A stretch of DNA of 64,000 nucleotides. Source: Herbaspirillum frisingense GSF30 (lineage in GTDB: Bacteria > Pseudomonadota > Gammaproteobacteria > Burkholderiales > Burkholderiaceae_D). The stretch lies in NCBI RefSeq assembly GCF_000300975.2, contig NZ_AEEC02000003.1:62001-126000 (forward strand), written 5' to 3'. The notes beneath the pieces are model-generated. The model saw only the letters and a list, made by a program, of their open reading frames with translations. It ran no database searches and was not told where the DNA came from. The translations under genes were made by a program, and so were the position numbers. Below, piece after piece: positions 17,588 through 27,335 of the stretch (its first letter is position 1; every line of letters begins with the position of its first letter).

Positions 17588-18746
17588 ATTTTTCGATCAC
17601 GGCAGAGATATTGTCGAGCGGGAGGACATCACCGACGCCCCCCATGTGTATCGCTTCTTTCGGCATGCCGAAGACCACACTGCTGGCCTCGTCCTGGGCG
17701 TAGGTCGCGGCGCCGCAATCGGCCATCTCCCGCATTCCCCGCGCTCCGTCGTCCCCCATGCCTGTCATGATGATGCCTACTGCATTGCTGCCGGCGGCCT
17801 TCGCCAGCGAGCGGAACAGCACGTCCACCGATGGCTTGTGCCGGCTCACCAGCGGCCCTTCCAATGTTTCCACATAGTACTGCAGGCCATCGCGCCGCAC
17901 GACCAGATGCTTGCCGCCCGGCGCGATCAATACGCGTCCGGGCAGGATCACGTCGAGATGCTCGGCTTCCTTGACCTCGGCTCCCGAGAGACGATGCAAC
18001 CGCTCGGCGAAGCTGCGCGTGAAACGCTGCGGCATGTGCTGCACCACCACGATGCCGGGACAACGCTGGTCCAGTCGGCCCAGCACCCTCTCCAACGCCT
18101 GCGGTCCGCCGGTGGAAGCACCGATGGCGACGATGCGCGCCGTCGGTGGACGGTAGCCGTCTTCCGGCCCTGGCGGGTTCAGGACGGCATCGGCGGTGTA
18201 GCGCTGCAAGCCCGAGGTCCAACCCGCATCATGCAGTATTTCGCGCGATGCTGCTTTGACCGGGCGCAGCCTGGACAGCTGTGGCACGGACCGTGTCGGC
18301 GCCGGGGTGGCTACGCCGCCATTGCGGCTACCGGGTCCGGCCTGCATCGCGGTGCGGATGGCGCTGGCCAGTTCGACCACGGCCTCCTGCAGGAACTCGC
18401 GCACACCCAGTTGCGGCCTGGCAATGACGCTCACCGCGCCGGCCGCCAGTGCTTCGGCCGCGACCTGGCTGCTGTCGCCGGCCCGCGCGCTGCACATGAT
18501 GACCGGCGTGGGTCGGGTGGCCATGATCTGGCGCAGGAAGGTGATGCCATCCATGCGCGGCATTTCGATATCCAGCAGGATCACGTCCGGCCACTCCTGA
18601 TGCATCTTGCGCAAGGCAAACACCGGATCGGGTGCCGTGCCGATCACACGGATGTCGGCAGTCTGCGCCAGCAGTTGTAGCATCAACTGCCGTACCACCG
18701 AAGAGTCATCGATGACCATGACCCGGATTGCCGGCGGCGCGTTCAT
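17565..18746 (-). CDS. cheB: Chemoreceptor glutamate methylesterase CheB
   Basis: This is a 393-residue two-domain protein. The receiver (residues 1-125) carries Asp13/14 and the phospho-acceptor Asp59 in LLDIEMPRMDG. The C-terminal methylesterase carries Ser211 in AIGASTGGPQAL, His237 in VQHMP and Asp332/333 in GMGDDGARG. It removes methyl groups from receptor glutamates and can deamidate glutamines. The start overlaps the end of cheR by 4 bases. The linker (about 135-200) is long and Pro/Ala/Arg-rich. It completes the adaptation pair with CheR. Confidence 0.96.
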   Translation of the reverse strand: MNAPPAIRVMVIDDSSVVRQLMLQLLAQTADIRVIGTAPDPVFALRKMHQEWPDVILLDIEMPRMDGITFLRQIMATRPTPVIMCSARAGDSSQVAAEALAAGAVSVIARPQLGVREFLQEAVVELASAIRTAMQAGPGSRNGGVATPAPTRSVPQLSRLRPVKAASREILHDAGWTSGLQRYTADAVLNPPGPEDGYRPPTARIVAIGASTGGPQALERVLGRLDQRCPGIVVVQHMPQRFTRSFAERLHRLSGAEVKEAEHLDVILPGRVLIAPGGKHLVVRRDGLQYYVETLEGPLVSRHKPSVDVLFRSLAKAAGSNAVGIIMTGMGDDGARGMREMADCGAATYAQDEASSVVFGMPKEAIHMGGVGDVLPLDNISAVIEKYASRESQ

Positions 18747-19618
18747 TGCGGCCTGCGGTAGATGGAGGGTGAATGCATCAGCAGGTCCAGCTCCATGCCG
18801 TGCAGGGATTCCGAATGCCCGACCACCAGATAACCGCCCGGACGCAAGCGCGCAATCACGTCACGCAATACCTTGAGCTTGGTCTCGCAATCGAAATAAA
18901 TGATCACGTTGCGCAGGAAGATCAGGTCATACATGCCATCGTCATGGGCATGCAGTGCGGTCAGGTTGCGCTGGGCAAACTCGACCTTGGCGCGCAGGTC
19001 GGCCTGCACCAGGAACTGGCCCTCGTATTCACCGGTACCAAGCAGGCAATAGCGGCGCAGGTAAGGGCGCGGAATGTTCTGGCCGCGCGCCATCGGATAC
19101 AGGGCGCGGCGCGCGAAACGCAGCACCCGCGTGCTGATGTCTGAGCCGAACACCGACCACGAGGCGCTCGGCCGGTGATGGTCCAGCAACATGGCCAGGG
19201 TATAGGCCTCTTCCCCGGTGGAACTGGCGGCGCTCCAGACGCGCAGGCTCTTGCGCTCGCTCCACAGCGGCAACAGTTCGTCGGCCAGGAAATCGAAATG
19301 CCCCTGCTCGCGGAAGAAGTAGGTCTCGTTGGTGGTGATGAGGTCGATGGCGCGCTGCCGCTCCTGGCCACCCTGCTCACTGCTGATGAGGGCATAGTAC
19401 TGGCCCAGCTCGCGCAGGCCCAGCTCGTGCACGCGGTTGCTCAGGCGGCTTTGTAGCAGGGCCTTCTTCGATAGCGGCAGGTGCAGGCCGATATGCTTCT
19501 TGAACAACTGCTGGAACAGCTGCATGTCATGATCGCTGACCTCATCATCCAGTTGCAGACCCAGGCCTGCACTGCCGCTCAGGTGGGTGATGCCGCCGGA
19601 ACCGCCGATGCTGGCCAT
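18743..19618 (-). CDS. cheR: Chemoreceptor methyltransferase CheR
   Basis: The 291-residue SAM-dependent methyltransferase methylates receptor glutamates. The helical N-terminal domain (residues about 28-100) precedes the Rossmann domain with TTNETYFFREQGHF, WSAASSTGEEAYTLAM (SAM site), YDLIFLRNVIIYFD and LVVGHSESL. Length is normal. The first 25 residues are Gly/Ser-rich and might be shorter if a later start is used. It lies 5 bases downstream of the cheW stop and overlaps cheB by 4 bases. Confidence 0.96.
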   Translation of the reverse strand: MASIGGSGGITHLSGSAGLGLQLDDEVSDHDMQLFQQLFKKHIGLHLPLSKKALLQSRLSNRVHELGLRELGQYYALISSEQGGQERQRAIDLITTNETYFFREQGHFDFLADELLPLWSERKSLRVWSAASSTGEEAYTLAMLLDHHRPSASWSVFGSDISTRVLRFARRALYPMARGQNIPRPYLRRYCLLGTGEYEGQFLVQADLRAKVEFAQRNLTALHAHDDGMYDLIFLRNVIIYFDCETKLKVLRDVIARLRPGGYLVVGHSESLHGMELDLLMHSPSIYRRPQ

Positions 19619-19623
19619 GGCCG

Positions 19624-20199
19624 CTACTCCCGCGTAGCCTGGACCGACAGCACCGGCACGCCGCCCAGGGCGTCGTCGGCGCTCATGCCCAGCAGGCTGG
19701 CCAGCTCATCGACCGACAACACGCGCTGCACGTCCAGCACCACCACGAAACGCTCGCTGACGTTGATCATGCCCTCGATGAAATCGGCCCGGATGCCGGC
19801 GCCAAAGGAGGGCCGTGGTTCGATGTGATCCACGCCGATGCTCAGCACCGCGCTGACCGCGTCGACCATCACGCCCAGCAGCAGCATCTGCTCGTCCTGC
19901 ACCAGTTCCATGATGATGATGCAGGTACGCTTGGCCTCGACGGTGGGCGGGCGACCGAAACGCACCGACAGGTCGATCACCGGCACCACCGAGCCGCGCA
20001 GGTTGATCACCCCGCGCAGGAATTCGGGCATCAACGGCACTTCGGTCAGACCACCGAATTCGATGATCTCGCGGATGTTGAGGATGGGCATGGCAAAGCA
20101 TTCCGCACCGACCAGGAAGGTCAGGAACTGGCGGGTCTCGATGACTTCTTCCTGTTGCCGCTTGCGGGCCGATTCGCCGTTCAACGATACGCTGGGCAT
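19624..20199 (-). CDS. cheW: Chemotaxis coupling protein CheW
   Basis: The 191-residue CheW-fold adaptor links receptors to CheA. Typical blocks are QFLTFLVGAECFAMPILNIR, LRGVINLRGSVVPVIDLSVRF and DFIEGMINV. ATG 20199 (MPSVSLNGES) is chosen because an AGGAGA site precedes it; the open frame reaches 20355 into the MCP gene. It carries about 25 extra residues at each end compared with E. coli CheW. Confidence 0.94.
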   Translation of the reverse strand: MPSVSLNGESARKRQQEEVIETRQFLTFLVGAECFAMPILNIREIIEFGGLTEVPLMPEFLRGVINLRGSVVPVIDLSVRFGRPPTVEAKRTCIIIMELVQDEQMLLLGVMVDAVSAVLSIGVDHIEPRPSFGAGIRADFIEGMINVSERFVVVLDVQRVLSVDELASLLGMSADDALGGVPVLSVQATRE

Positions 20200-20302
20200 G
20201 GCCTGCTCTCCTGGCTGTGCCGGCGGGGGCCGAACCGGTCTACTGCGCGCCGTATGGGCGCTGACGTGAGGGTGGATGCAATCTTGCTCATGGCTTGCGA
20301 CC

Positions 20303-22120
20303 TCAGAAACGCTTGAACGCGGACTCGTCCACGCCGGGCTCGTTCTCGTCCACATCCAGCATGGACAGCCGGCGCACCCGCTCGTGCTTTACACCAGGGG
20401 TACGGGGCTCGCCGGGCTTGTCGCCACGCGGTGGCATCTTCTGCATCTCGCCCACGCGGAAGAAGCGCATCAGGTCCTGCAGATGGATGGCCTGGGCACT
20501 CATCTCTTCCGAGGTGGCCGACAGTTCTTCCGAGGCCGAGGCCGTCATCTGGGTGGTTTGCGCCATCTGGTGCACGGCGTTGTTGATCTGTTCCAGACCG
20601 GTGGATTGCTCGGCCGAGGCCGCAGCGATCTCCTGCACCAGGTCGGCAGTCTTGCGGATCGACGGCACCATCTGGTTGAGCAGGCCGCCGGCCTTTTCGG
20701 CCAGGCCCACGCTGTTCTCGGCCACGGCAATGATTTCCTGGGCGGCGGTCTGCGAGCGCTCGGCCAGCTTGCGCACTTCGGCCGCGACCACGGCAAAGCC
20801 CTTGCCATGCTCACCGGCGCGTGCCGCTTCGATGGCCGCATTCAGGGCCAGCAGGTTGGTCTGGTAGGCGATGTCGTCGATGATGCCGATCTTGCTGGCG
20901 ATCTGCTTCATCGCAGCCACCGTCTCGCGCACCGCTTCGCCACCTTCGGTAGCGGCATTGGCCGAGAGGCTGGCGATGCCATCGGTGGTACGGGCGTTAT
21001 CGGCGTTCTGGGCGATGGTGGCGGTGATCTCTTCCACCGAGGCACTGGTTTCCTCGACGTTGGCGGCCTGTTGCGAAGCATTGTGCGACAGCGCCTGGGA
21101 AGACGATGAAATCTGCTCCGATGCCGAGGCCAATGCGCTGGCTGTGCCACTGACATCGCCGATGACGTCGGTCCACTTGGTGACCATCTGTTGCGTGCTG
21201 TAGAGCACACTCACCTTGTCGCGCTTGCGCAGCGGCACGGTCACGGTGAGGTCGCCCTCGGCCACCCGGCGCAGCACGCTCATGGCATCACGCGGTTCGC
21301 CCCCGATCTGGGAACGGATGGTGCGATAGGCAAACCCCAGGCAGGCGAACAGCACCACCACCGAGGCAGTGAGCAGCCAGAAGATCTTCTGTTCCAGTTC
21401 CGCGTAGTCGGTACCGGCCTTGACCACCCGGGCCTGGGTGCGCTCATCGACCAGGCGCAGGAAATCGTTGACCGGACTCATCACCTTGCCGAACAGGGTG
21501 CGATAGGTCTGGTCGAACACCAGCTCCTGCGCCATGGCCTGGTTGGGCGCGCCCACCACGCTGTACTTGCCTTCGCCATCGTCGAACTCGCCCTTGACGG
21601 CGTGGAAGGCGGTGATCTCGATGCGCGACAGCTGGTCGGCCAGTTTCAGCGCCTCCTGCATCTTGGCCAGTTCCACTTCGGTGAAGCCGGAGCGCTGCAT
21701 CAGCTCGGACAGCGGCACCGCCTGGGCACCCGCTTCCAGCGGAAGCTTGCGGGCGCTCACCAGGTCCCAGTTGAAGCGGTCATAGTTGGCAGGACGAGGA
21801 CGCTTGCCGTTACGGATGTCCAGGATCATGTAGTAACGATCTTCGTCGTTGGGATCGCCCGTGGTCACATAGGCACGCGCGAACTTGGTCATATCCTCGG
21901 TGGTCCGGCGCAGCTCATTGGCCAGCGCAGCCGACGAATAGCGCGACTGGTGGGCATGCTCCAGGGCCGTGTTGGCCTGCCTGAGGGTATCGGTGAGACT
22001 GATCACCACCGCCACCAGGATGGACAGCACCACTGCCAGCCAGATGAAGATCTGCTTGATGCTCATTCTGTTGGTCATCGATTCTTGCATGCTCGCGTCC
22101 CCTTGTGCTGCACTCGTCAT
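20303..22120 (-). CDS. Methyl-accepting chemotaxis protein
   Basis: This is a 605-residue receptor. Transmembrane segment 1 (about 24-43, [18 protein letters not shown]) is followed by a roughly 200-residue helical periplasmic sensor domain. Segment 2 is near 249-266 ([18 protein letters not shown]), then a HAMP-like stretch and the signalling hairpin, whose tip is in [20 protein letters not shown]. The sensor contains [17 protein letters not shown], a stretch shared by many receptors whose ligand is unknown. The C-terminus (ESAFKRF) lacks a clear NWETF tether for CheR. ATG 22120 overlaps the cheA stop as ATGA; later ATGs (MQESM, MSIKQ) are alternatives. Confidence 0.94.
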   Translation of the reverse strand: MTSAAQGDASMQESMTNRMSIKQIFIWLAVVLSILVAVVISLTDTLRQANTALEHAHQSRYSSAALANELRRTTEDMTKFARAYVTTGDPNDEDRYYMILDIRNGKRPRPANYDRFNWDLVSARKLPLEAGAQAVPLSELMQRSGFTEVELAKMQEALKLADQLSRIEITAFHAVKGEFDDGEGKYSVVGAPNQAMAQELVFDQTYRTLFGKVMSPVNDFLRLVDERTQARVVKAGTDYAELEQKIFWLLTASVVVLFACLGFAYRTIRSQIGGEPRDAMSVLRRVAEGDLTVTVPLRKRDKVSVLYSTQQMVTKWTDVIGDVSGTASALASASEQISSSSQALSHNASQQAANVEETSASVEEITATIAQNADNARTTDGIASLSANAATEGGEAVRETVAAMKQIASKIGIIDDIAYQTNLLALNAAIEAARAGEHGKGFAVVAAEVRKLAERSQTAAQEIIAVAENSVGLAEKAGGLLNQMVPSIRKTADLVQEIAAASAEQSTGLEQINNAVHQMAQTTQMTASASEELSATSEEMSAQAIHLQDLMRFFRVGEMQKMPPRGDKPGEPRTPGVKHERVRRLSMLDVDENEPGVDESAFKRF

Positions 22121-24318
22121 TGCGCGGACGTCACGCCGCGTTCGGCGTAGACCGCCGTATTGCCTTGTTCCTGCTGCTGGGTGTGATGGACCAGGTGCGG
22201 GATGTCCAGGATCAGCGCCACCCGGCCGTCACCGAGGATGGTCGATCCCGACAGTCCCTTGACCTTGCCGAACAGCCTGCCCAGCGGCTTGATCACCGCC
22301 TGGCATTCGCCGAGCAAACCATCGACCAGCAAACCTGCGCGCAGCTGGCCGTATTGCACAATCACCAGGCTCTTGCGCGCACGGCCCTGCTGGCGCTCAG
22401 GCAGGTCGAACAGCTCGCGCAGCGGGACAAAGGGCAAGGGTTCGTCGCGTACCGCCACGATGTGGCTGCCGCTCTGGTGGGGCGGCATGTCAATGCATTC
22501 CACCACCATGTCCAGCGGGATCACGAAGACTGCATTGCCCACCACCACCTGGAATCCGGAGATGATGGCCAGCGTCAGCGGCAGGCGGATACGCACCACG
22601 GTGCCGCGCCCGCCCTCGGTATCGATGGAGACCTCGCCATGCAAGGCCTCGATATTGCGCTTGACCACATCCATGCCGACCCCGCGTCCCGACAATTCGG
22701 TCACCTGCCGGGCCGTGGAAAAACCGGGCTCGAAGACGAAGCGATAGATGTCGGCATCGCTGAGGTCTTCGTCGCCGCTGGTCAAGCCCTGTGCCACGGC
22801 CTTTTCCAGGATGCGGTCGCGGTCCATGCCGCGTCCGTCATCCATGACTTCGATCAACACGCTGCCCGATTCGTGGGTGGCATTCAGGCGCAGGGTGGCC
22901 TTGGGTGGTTTGCCGGCGGCGAGGCGCTCGTTGGCCGGTTCAATACCGTGGTCGATGGCATTGCGCACGATGTGCATCAGCGGATCGGCCAGGCGCTCGA
23001 CCATGGATTTGTCCAGCTCGGTATCGGAGCCGGTCATGATGAGGTCGATGTCCTTGTCGAGGTCGCGCGCAATGTCACGCACGATGCGCGGGAAGCGCTG
23101 GAACACTTCATTGATCTGCACCATGCGCAAGGTCAGGGCAGCATCGCGGATCTGTTCCATCAGGCCGTCGATGGCCTGGGTCGCTTCCTCGAACTGGCTG
23201 TCCTTGCGACGCCGCGCAATCAGTCGTGCACTGGCACCGGCAATCACCAGCTCGCCCACCAGGTCGATCAGTTGATCGAGCTTGGACACTTCGATCTTGA
23301 TGAACTTCTGCTCCTGCGCACGACGTTCGTCCAGCAGGCGCGGTCGCTGGCGCGTATCGGGCACGGCCACCGGCACCACCGGCGCGGCGGCTTCGTCAAC
23401 CGTGGCCGCGCCCAGGCAGCGCCATTGCGTTTCATTGAACAGTCCGTGGTGGCGCCAGAGACCGGCCAGACGCGCCGCATCCTCACGCGCCAGGCGTTGC
23501 AGCACGGTGGCGTAGTCAGCCAGCACGCTATGTGGTGACAGGATATCGATGCGACTGTCGTCACGCACGAACTCGAAGACATCCTCCAGCGTCTGGCGGG
23601 AAGAGCCCGAGGCAAAACAGATTTCCACGCCCAGGTAGCAGCTTTCGGCATCCATGCTGGCGGCATCGGGGATGCCGCTTTCCACCGGCAGGATGGCGAC
23701 GATACGGCCGAGCGAGCGCAGATAATGCAGGAAGGACAGGGGGTCGAGGCCATCGCGTAGCACGTTCTCGTTGAACTGCAGCGACAGGTGCCAGTAGGGA
23801 TAGTCGGCCGGGGCCTGGGCAGTGAGTTCGTCGATCGCCCCCGTGCCCTCCCGCTGGCCCGCCACCGCGTCGCCTGCTGCGGCAGGCTGGCCGGCGCCGG
23901 CTGCCTCGGCTGCATCGGCCGTGCTTGCAGTCAGCGCCACCAGGGCCAGCTCGGCCAGCAGCGCCGTGCGCCGCTCGGCATTGGGTTCCTCGGCTTCCTG
24001 GCCGCGTTCGATGGCATCGACCAGTTCACCGATGTAATCGCCACACTGCAGCAACAAGGACATCAGGTGGCCATTCAGAGGCAGGCGATCCTGGCGCACC
24101 AGGTCCAGCAAGTGCTCCACCTGGTGCGTGAACTGGACGATGCTGTCGAAGGCGAACAGCCCCGCCGATCCCTTGATGGTATGGGCGGCGCGGAAGATGG
24201 CGTTGATGCACTCGCGGGTCGGACCTTCCATCTCGATCTGCAGCAATGCGGCTTCCATCGCCACCAGCAGTTCGCGGGCTTCCTGTACCACGGCATCGCG
24301 GGCAGAATCCTTTTTCAT
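22117..24318 (-). CDS. cheA: Chemotaxis histidine kinase CheA
   Basis: This 733-residue kinase carries an HPt domain at residues 1-110 with phospho-accepting His46 in [11 protein letters not shown] middle region (about 172-265) could be the CheY/CheB-binding domain. The dimerisation helices start near 339 ([19 protein letters not shown]). The ATPase domain has [12 protein letters not shown] (449-460), DDGRGMD (493-499) and [10 protein letters not shown] (from 543). A CheW-like domain spans about 588-720. It would phosphorylate CheY, CheB and probably the EAL regulator. ATGA overlaps join it to the STAS gene before and the MCP gene after. Confidence 0.96.
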   Translation of the reverse strand: MKKDSARDAVVQEARELLVAMEAALLQIEMEGPTRECINAIFRAAHTIKGSAGLFAFDSIVQFTHQVEHLLDLVRQDRLPLNGHLMSLLLQCGDYIGELVDAIERGQEAEEPNAERRTALLAELALVALTASTADAAEAAGAGQPAAAGDAVAGQREGTGAIDELTAQAPADYPYWHLSLQFNENVLRDGLDPLSFLHYLRSLGRIVAILPVESGIPDAASMDAESCYLGVEICFASGSSRQTLEDVFEFVRDDSRIDILSPHSVLADYATVLQRLAREDAARLAGLWRHHGLFNETQWRCLGAATVDEAAAPVVPVAVPDTRQRPRLLDERRAQEQKFIKIEVSKLDQLIDLVGELVIAGASARLIARRRKDSQFEEATQAIDGLMEQIRDAALTLRMVQINEVFQRFPRIVRDIARDLDKDIDLIMTGSDTELDKSMVERLADPLMHIVRNAIDHGIEPANERLAAGKPPKATLRLNATHESGSVLIEVMDDGRGMDRDRILEKAVAQGLTSGDEDLSDADIYRFVFEPGFSTARQVTELSGRGVGMDVVKRNIEALHGEVSIDTEGGRGTVVRIRLPLTLAIISGFQVVVGNAVFVIPLDMVVECIDMPPHQSGSHIVAVRDEPLPFVPLRELFDLPERQQGRARKSLVIVQYGQLRAGLLVDGLLGECQAVIKPLGRLFGKVKGLSGSTILGDGRVALILDIPHLVHHTQQQEQGNTAVYAERGVTSAQ

Positions 24319-24650
24319 GCGACCTCCCCTGCCGGCAGGAGCAGGGCATCGGCGGGACTGAAGCGCTCATGCAGTTGCAGCAGGTCCAGCGCCGCCACCA
24401 CCGCCGGGCTGTAGGCGCCGATCTCCAGCTGGCGGCCCCGCTCTGCCAGTTCGCGCCGCAGCAGCAACAGCAACTGGATGCCCGCGGTGTCGATCTCGTC
24501 CACTCCGGCCAGGTCCAGCACCACGCGTGGCTGCACCATCGTCAATGCGTGCAGCAGCTCCGGCTTGCGCTCGGCCGCCTGGAAAATGCTCAGTCCGCCG
24601 CTCACGGTGAGCAGCAGGCTGTCCTCTTGCACGGAGTACGTCAGTGGCAT
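24315..24650 (-). CDS. STAS-domain protein (anti-anti-sigma-like)
   Basis: This 111-residue single-domain protein contains the STAS core VVLDLAGVDEIDTAGIQLLLLL. The Thr in DTAG sits where anti-anti-sigma factors carry the phosphorylated Ser/Thr. STAS proteins are found in some non-flagellar chemosensory operons with CheA and CheY, where their role is not settled. Its stop overlaps the cheA start (ATGA), showing tight coupling to the kinase. No anti-sigma kinase is encoded nearby, so a direct sigma-factor switch cannot be inferred. Confidence 0.85.
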   Translation of the reverse strand: MPLTYSVQEDSLLLTVSGGLSIFQAAERKPELLHALTMVQPRVVLDLAGVDEIDTAGIQLLLLLRRELAERGRQLEIGAYSPAVVAALDLLQLHERFSPADALLLPAGEVA

Positions 24651-24666
24651 GTGGTGGGTCTCGGCT

Positions 24667-24739
24667 TTCTATCGGTCTTCTATCGGTCGCTTGCTGTCGG
24701 TCTATGGCTATCGCTCGGCGGTTCGGCGGTTCGGTGTTC
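24667..24739. repeat. Two short tandem repeats at the end of cheY
   Basis: TTCTATCGGTC occurs twice in perfect tandem (24667-24688), and GGCGGTTC occurs twice in tandem (24717-24732) followed by a variant. They fill most of the gap between the STAS gene and cheY; the last unit touches the cheY stop. This looks like small slippage duplications. Confidence 0.7.
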
Positions 24740-25106
24740 AGGGTTGTACCAGCTTGGCCACCGCATCGAGCAGCACCGGTGGCTGGAAGGGCTTGTGCAC
24801 CCAGGCACGGATACCGGCGGCCTTGCCTTCCTGCTTGCGCGCTTCGCTGCTCTCGGTGGTCAGCATGATGACGGGGGTGAACTTGTAGGCGGGCATCTGC
24901 TTCATCTCGCGCACGAAGGACAGGCCGTCGAGGTTGGGCATGTTGAGGTCGGAGATGACCAGGTTGAACTTGCGGCCGTCCAGTTTCTTCAGGGCTTCGC
25001 GCCCGTCAGCGGCCTCTTCCACGTGGTAGCCGGCACTCCTCAAGGCGGCCGAGATGGTCTGCCGCAGGCTGAAGGAATCGTCGACGATCAAAATGCTCTT
25101 TTCCAT
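24738..25106 (-). CDS. cheY: CheY-type response regulator
   Basis: The 122-residue stand-alone receiver has Asp9/Asp10, phospho-acceptor Asp53 (VISDLNMPNLDG), Thr83/84 and Lys105 in HKPF. It would be phosphorylated by the CheA of this cluster. It follows a membrane MCP-like protein by 9 bases and precedes the STAS gene. Whether it addresses a flagellar switch or another target cannot be read from sequence; no flagellar gene is present in the window. Confidence 0.94.
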   Translation of the reverse strand: MEKSILIVDDSFSLRQTISAALRSAGYHVEEAADGREALKKLDGRKFNLVISDLNMPNLDGLSFVREMKQMPAYKFTPVIMLTTESSEARKQEGKAAGIRAWVHKPFQPPVLLDAVAKLVQP

Positions 25107-25115
25107 CTCGGTTCC

Positions 25116-26288
25116 TCAGAAGAAATCCACTTGGGACGGCGCTGCGGGATGGCCCTGCTGGCCGGCGTGTATCTGACGCTGTTCCTGCGTGGTATAGGTC
25201 TTTTCGAGATCGGCCAGCCATTGCTGGGGGGAAGGCAGCGCGTCCTGGCCAGGTTCGGCAGCACCGCGCAGACGGGCGATATCCTGTTGTACGTGGTCCA
25301 GGATCTGGCTGATGCGGTCCTGGAATTGCAGGTGGACCAGGATGTCGCAGACTTCGCGATCGACTTCGCGGCCTTCGTCTTCCAGCTCCTCCACGGTGGT
25401 GGTCAGCTTCATGGCGGACTGGCGGAAGTCGGCAATGATCTGGTCAATCACGGCCCGCGAGTTTTCCACGATCTCGCTGGCGCCGGCGGCCATCTCGCCG
25501 GTGCTGCCGATGGCCGCCAGGATCTGCTGGCGGGCACCCTTGGCGCGGGCGGCGATCTGCCGACTGTTCTCGGCCGAACGCTCGGCCAGCTCCTGCCAGC
25601 TCTGGGCATCGCTGAGGAGATCGGTCACACCGGTCTGGCCGGCCAGTTGTTCATTTTGCTGGGCCAGACGGCGGATGTCGTCATTGGCGGCCATGAGCGC
25701 GTCGAAGCGGGTCGCCAGCACCTGACGGGCGGCCTGCATGCCTTCCAGCGCCGAGGCGATGATGCCCAGTTGCTCTGCAGCATCCTGGATGGTCTGCAGG
25801 ATGTCGCCGTTGGCCGCGCGGCTGGCGGGGTCCAGCGTGCCACCGAGACGCTCGTGGATGCCGACGAAACGGGCCGTGAGGCTATCGATGGCCGACTGGG
25901 TCTGTGCACGTGCCAGCTGGACATTGCCTTGCCACACCGGCAGCACTTCGCGCAGCAGGTCGGTCAGCGGGTGGGCCTGAGTGGCCTGGGAGGGGGACGC
26001 CAATTCCGGCTCCAGTACGGGTTCCATTGCAGGCACCAGGACTGGCTCACCCAAGGCTGCGCCCGGCGCCTGGACGCCCGCTGCCTCGCGCGCCTCGGGG
26101 GCCCCGGCCACGGCGGTCCGCGAGACGTCTGCGGCGGCGGGTGCCGGCAGGCAAGTCAGATAGAACGCACCGCCGATCAGGAGGCCGACCAGCAAACCCA
26201 GCCACCAGTGCTGGGCCAGCATCATGAACAGCAGCAAATTGACCAGGCACAGCACTGGCAAGATATTGCGAAGCGATTTCAAAGCCAC
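25116..26288 (-). CDS. Membrane-anchored MCP-like protein with a CheZ-like motif
   Basis: This 390-residue protein starts at GTG 26288. Two hydrophobic segments (about residues 8-24 and 28-46) form a hairpin anchor with no periplasmic domain. A Pro/Ala-rich linker (50-105) and a long helical cytoplasmic part follow. That part lacks the canonical MCP hairpin tip, so kinase control is doubtful. Near residue 320 it reads HLQFQDRISQIL; Asp324 and Gln328 have the D-x-x-x-Q spacing of the catalytic pair of CheZ phosphatase (Asp143/Gln147 in E. coli). The C-terminus ends SQVDFF. It lies 9 bases before cheY. CheY phosphatase activity is my inference; general annotation would be a methyl-accepting chemotaxis protein. 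Confidence 0.8.
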   Translation of the reverse strand: MALKSLRNILPVLCLVNLLLFMMLAQHWWLGLLVGLLIGGAFYLTCLPAPAAADVSRTAVAGAPEAREAAGVQAPGAALGEPVLVPAMEPVLEPELASPSQATQAHPLTDLLREVLPVWQGNVQLARAQTQSAIDSLTARFVGIHERLGGTLDPASRAANGDILQTIQDAAEQLGIIASALEGMQAARQVLATRFDALMAANDDIRRLAQQNEQLAGQTGVTDLLSDAQSWQELAERSAENSRQIAARAKGARQQILAAIGSTGEMAAGASEIVENSRAVIDQIIADFRQSAMKLTTTVEELEDEGREVDREVCDILVHLQFQDRISQILDHVQQDIARLRGAAEPGQDALPSPQQWLADLEKTYTTQEQRQIHAGQQGHPAAPSQVDFF

Positions 26289-26686
26289 GATCCCGATTTG
26301 TTGTTCACAGCTTGGGTCAATGCGCGTGGCGCCACGGGCGCACCATGCTCTTGACAGCGTTTACGGCAGGTATTGGCCGATCTTGGGGCAACAGGCAACA
26401 GACCGGCACACCGCCTGCTCGGCATGCCGCCCTGCAGCGAACCCGGCACTAATCTCCCACCGGGTTGGTCTATCCTGCGCGCACCAACCCACAGTCTATT
26501 GTGCTGGTTGCCAGAGTGTCGCCTTTCGTCGAATAAAGGCCAATTTCCGTTTGAGTTATCGACGCAGTGGATAGGCGAACGGGGATTATTGCAATAGTTA
26601 CAACAAAACCAAGCTTCCGCGGGTGCCGCCCGTCGGGGGAAATCAACTACAATGCCGCACCCGGCGTGCCGGGGGAAAGAGGACGC
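26289..26686. other. Divergent promoter region, chemosensory cluster / deoxynucleoside kinase
   Basis: No gene is seen in 398 bases. It must contain the start of the chemosensory transcript (minus) and of the kinase-panB transcript (plus). A consensus TTGACA occurs on the plus strand near 26351 but lacks a well-placed -10. No sigma-28 type TAAA/GCCGATAA pair was found upstream of the chemosensory operon. A 7-bp inverted repeat GGGTTGG (26462-26468) / CCAACCC (26484-26490) could be an operator. Confidence 0.45.
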
Positions 26687-27328
26687 ATGGAACTGGAAAG
26701 TTACCGCTACATTGCAATCGACGGGCCGATCGGCGCCGGCAAGACTTCCCTGGCCAAACGCCTGGCCAGCTTGTGGGACGCCCAGGTGGTGCTGGAACAG
26801 CCGGAGGAGAATCCCTTCCTGGCCGACTTCTACCGCAATGCCGGCCAGCATGCCTTCCAGACCCAGGTGTTCTTCCTGTTGCAGCGGATCCGACAGTTGC
26901 AGGCGCCGCTCGATCCGGCGCTGCTGGAGGGGCGCTTCGTCGCCGATTTCATGCTGGAAAAGGACATGCTTTTCGCCGGGCTGACCCTGGCCGGCGAAGA
27001 ACTGGCGCTCTATGAAACCTTGTACCTGCAGTTGCGCCCGCAGGCGCGGCTGCCGGACCTGGTGATCCATCTGCAGGCCGCACCCGAGATATTGCAGGCG
27101 CGCATTGCCGAGCGCGGCGTGGCCATCGAAGAAGGTATTTCGCTGGATTACCTGCAACGGCTTTCCGAGTGCTACAGTCAGTTTTTCTATCATTACGAAG
27201 GGGCGCCGGTATTGACCGTCAATACCGAACACCTGGATCCGGCGCACAACGACGCCGATCTGCGCACGCTGCTGCAGCACATCGAAGAGATGCGCGGCAA
27301 GCGCGCCTTTCTCAATCAAGGAGGTTGA
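26687..27328 (+). CDS. Deoxynucleoside kinase family protein
   Basis: The 213-residue protein has P-loop [16 protein letters not shown] near its N-terminus. It also has [13 protein letters not shown] and [21 protein letters not shown], which fit the deoxyadenosine/deoxyguanosine kinase (dNK) family. Such enzymes phosphorylate deoxynucleosides for salvage. ATG 26687 follows a GAAAGAGG site; the open frame extends to 26567 without support. Members of this family are frequently located directly before panB in betaproteobacteria, as here (7-base gap). The exact nucleoside cannot be read from sequence. Confidence 0.86.
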   Translation: MELESYRYIAIDGPIGAGKTSLAKRLASLWDAQVVLEQPEENPFLADFYRNAGQHAFQTQVFFLLQRIRQLQAPLDPALLEGRFVADFMLEKDMLFAGLTLAGEELALYETLYLQLRPQARLPDLVIHLQAAPEILQARIAERGVAIEEGISLDYLQRLSECYSQFFYHYEGAPVLTVNTEHLDPAHNDADLRTLLQHIEEMRGKRAFLNQGG

Positions 27329-27335
27329 ATTTCCA

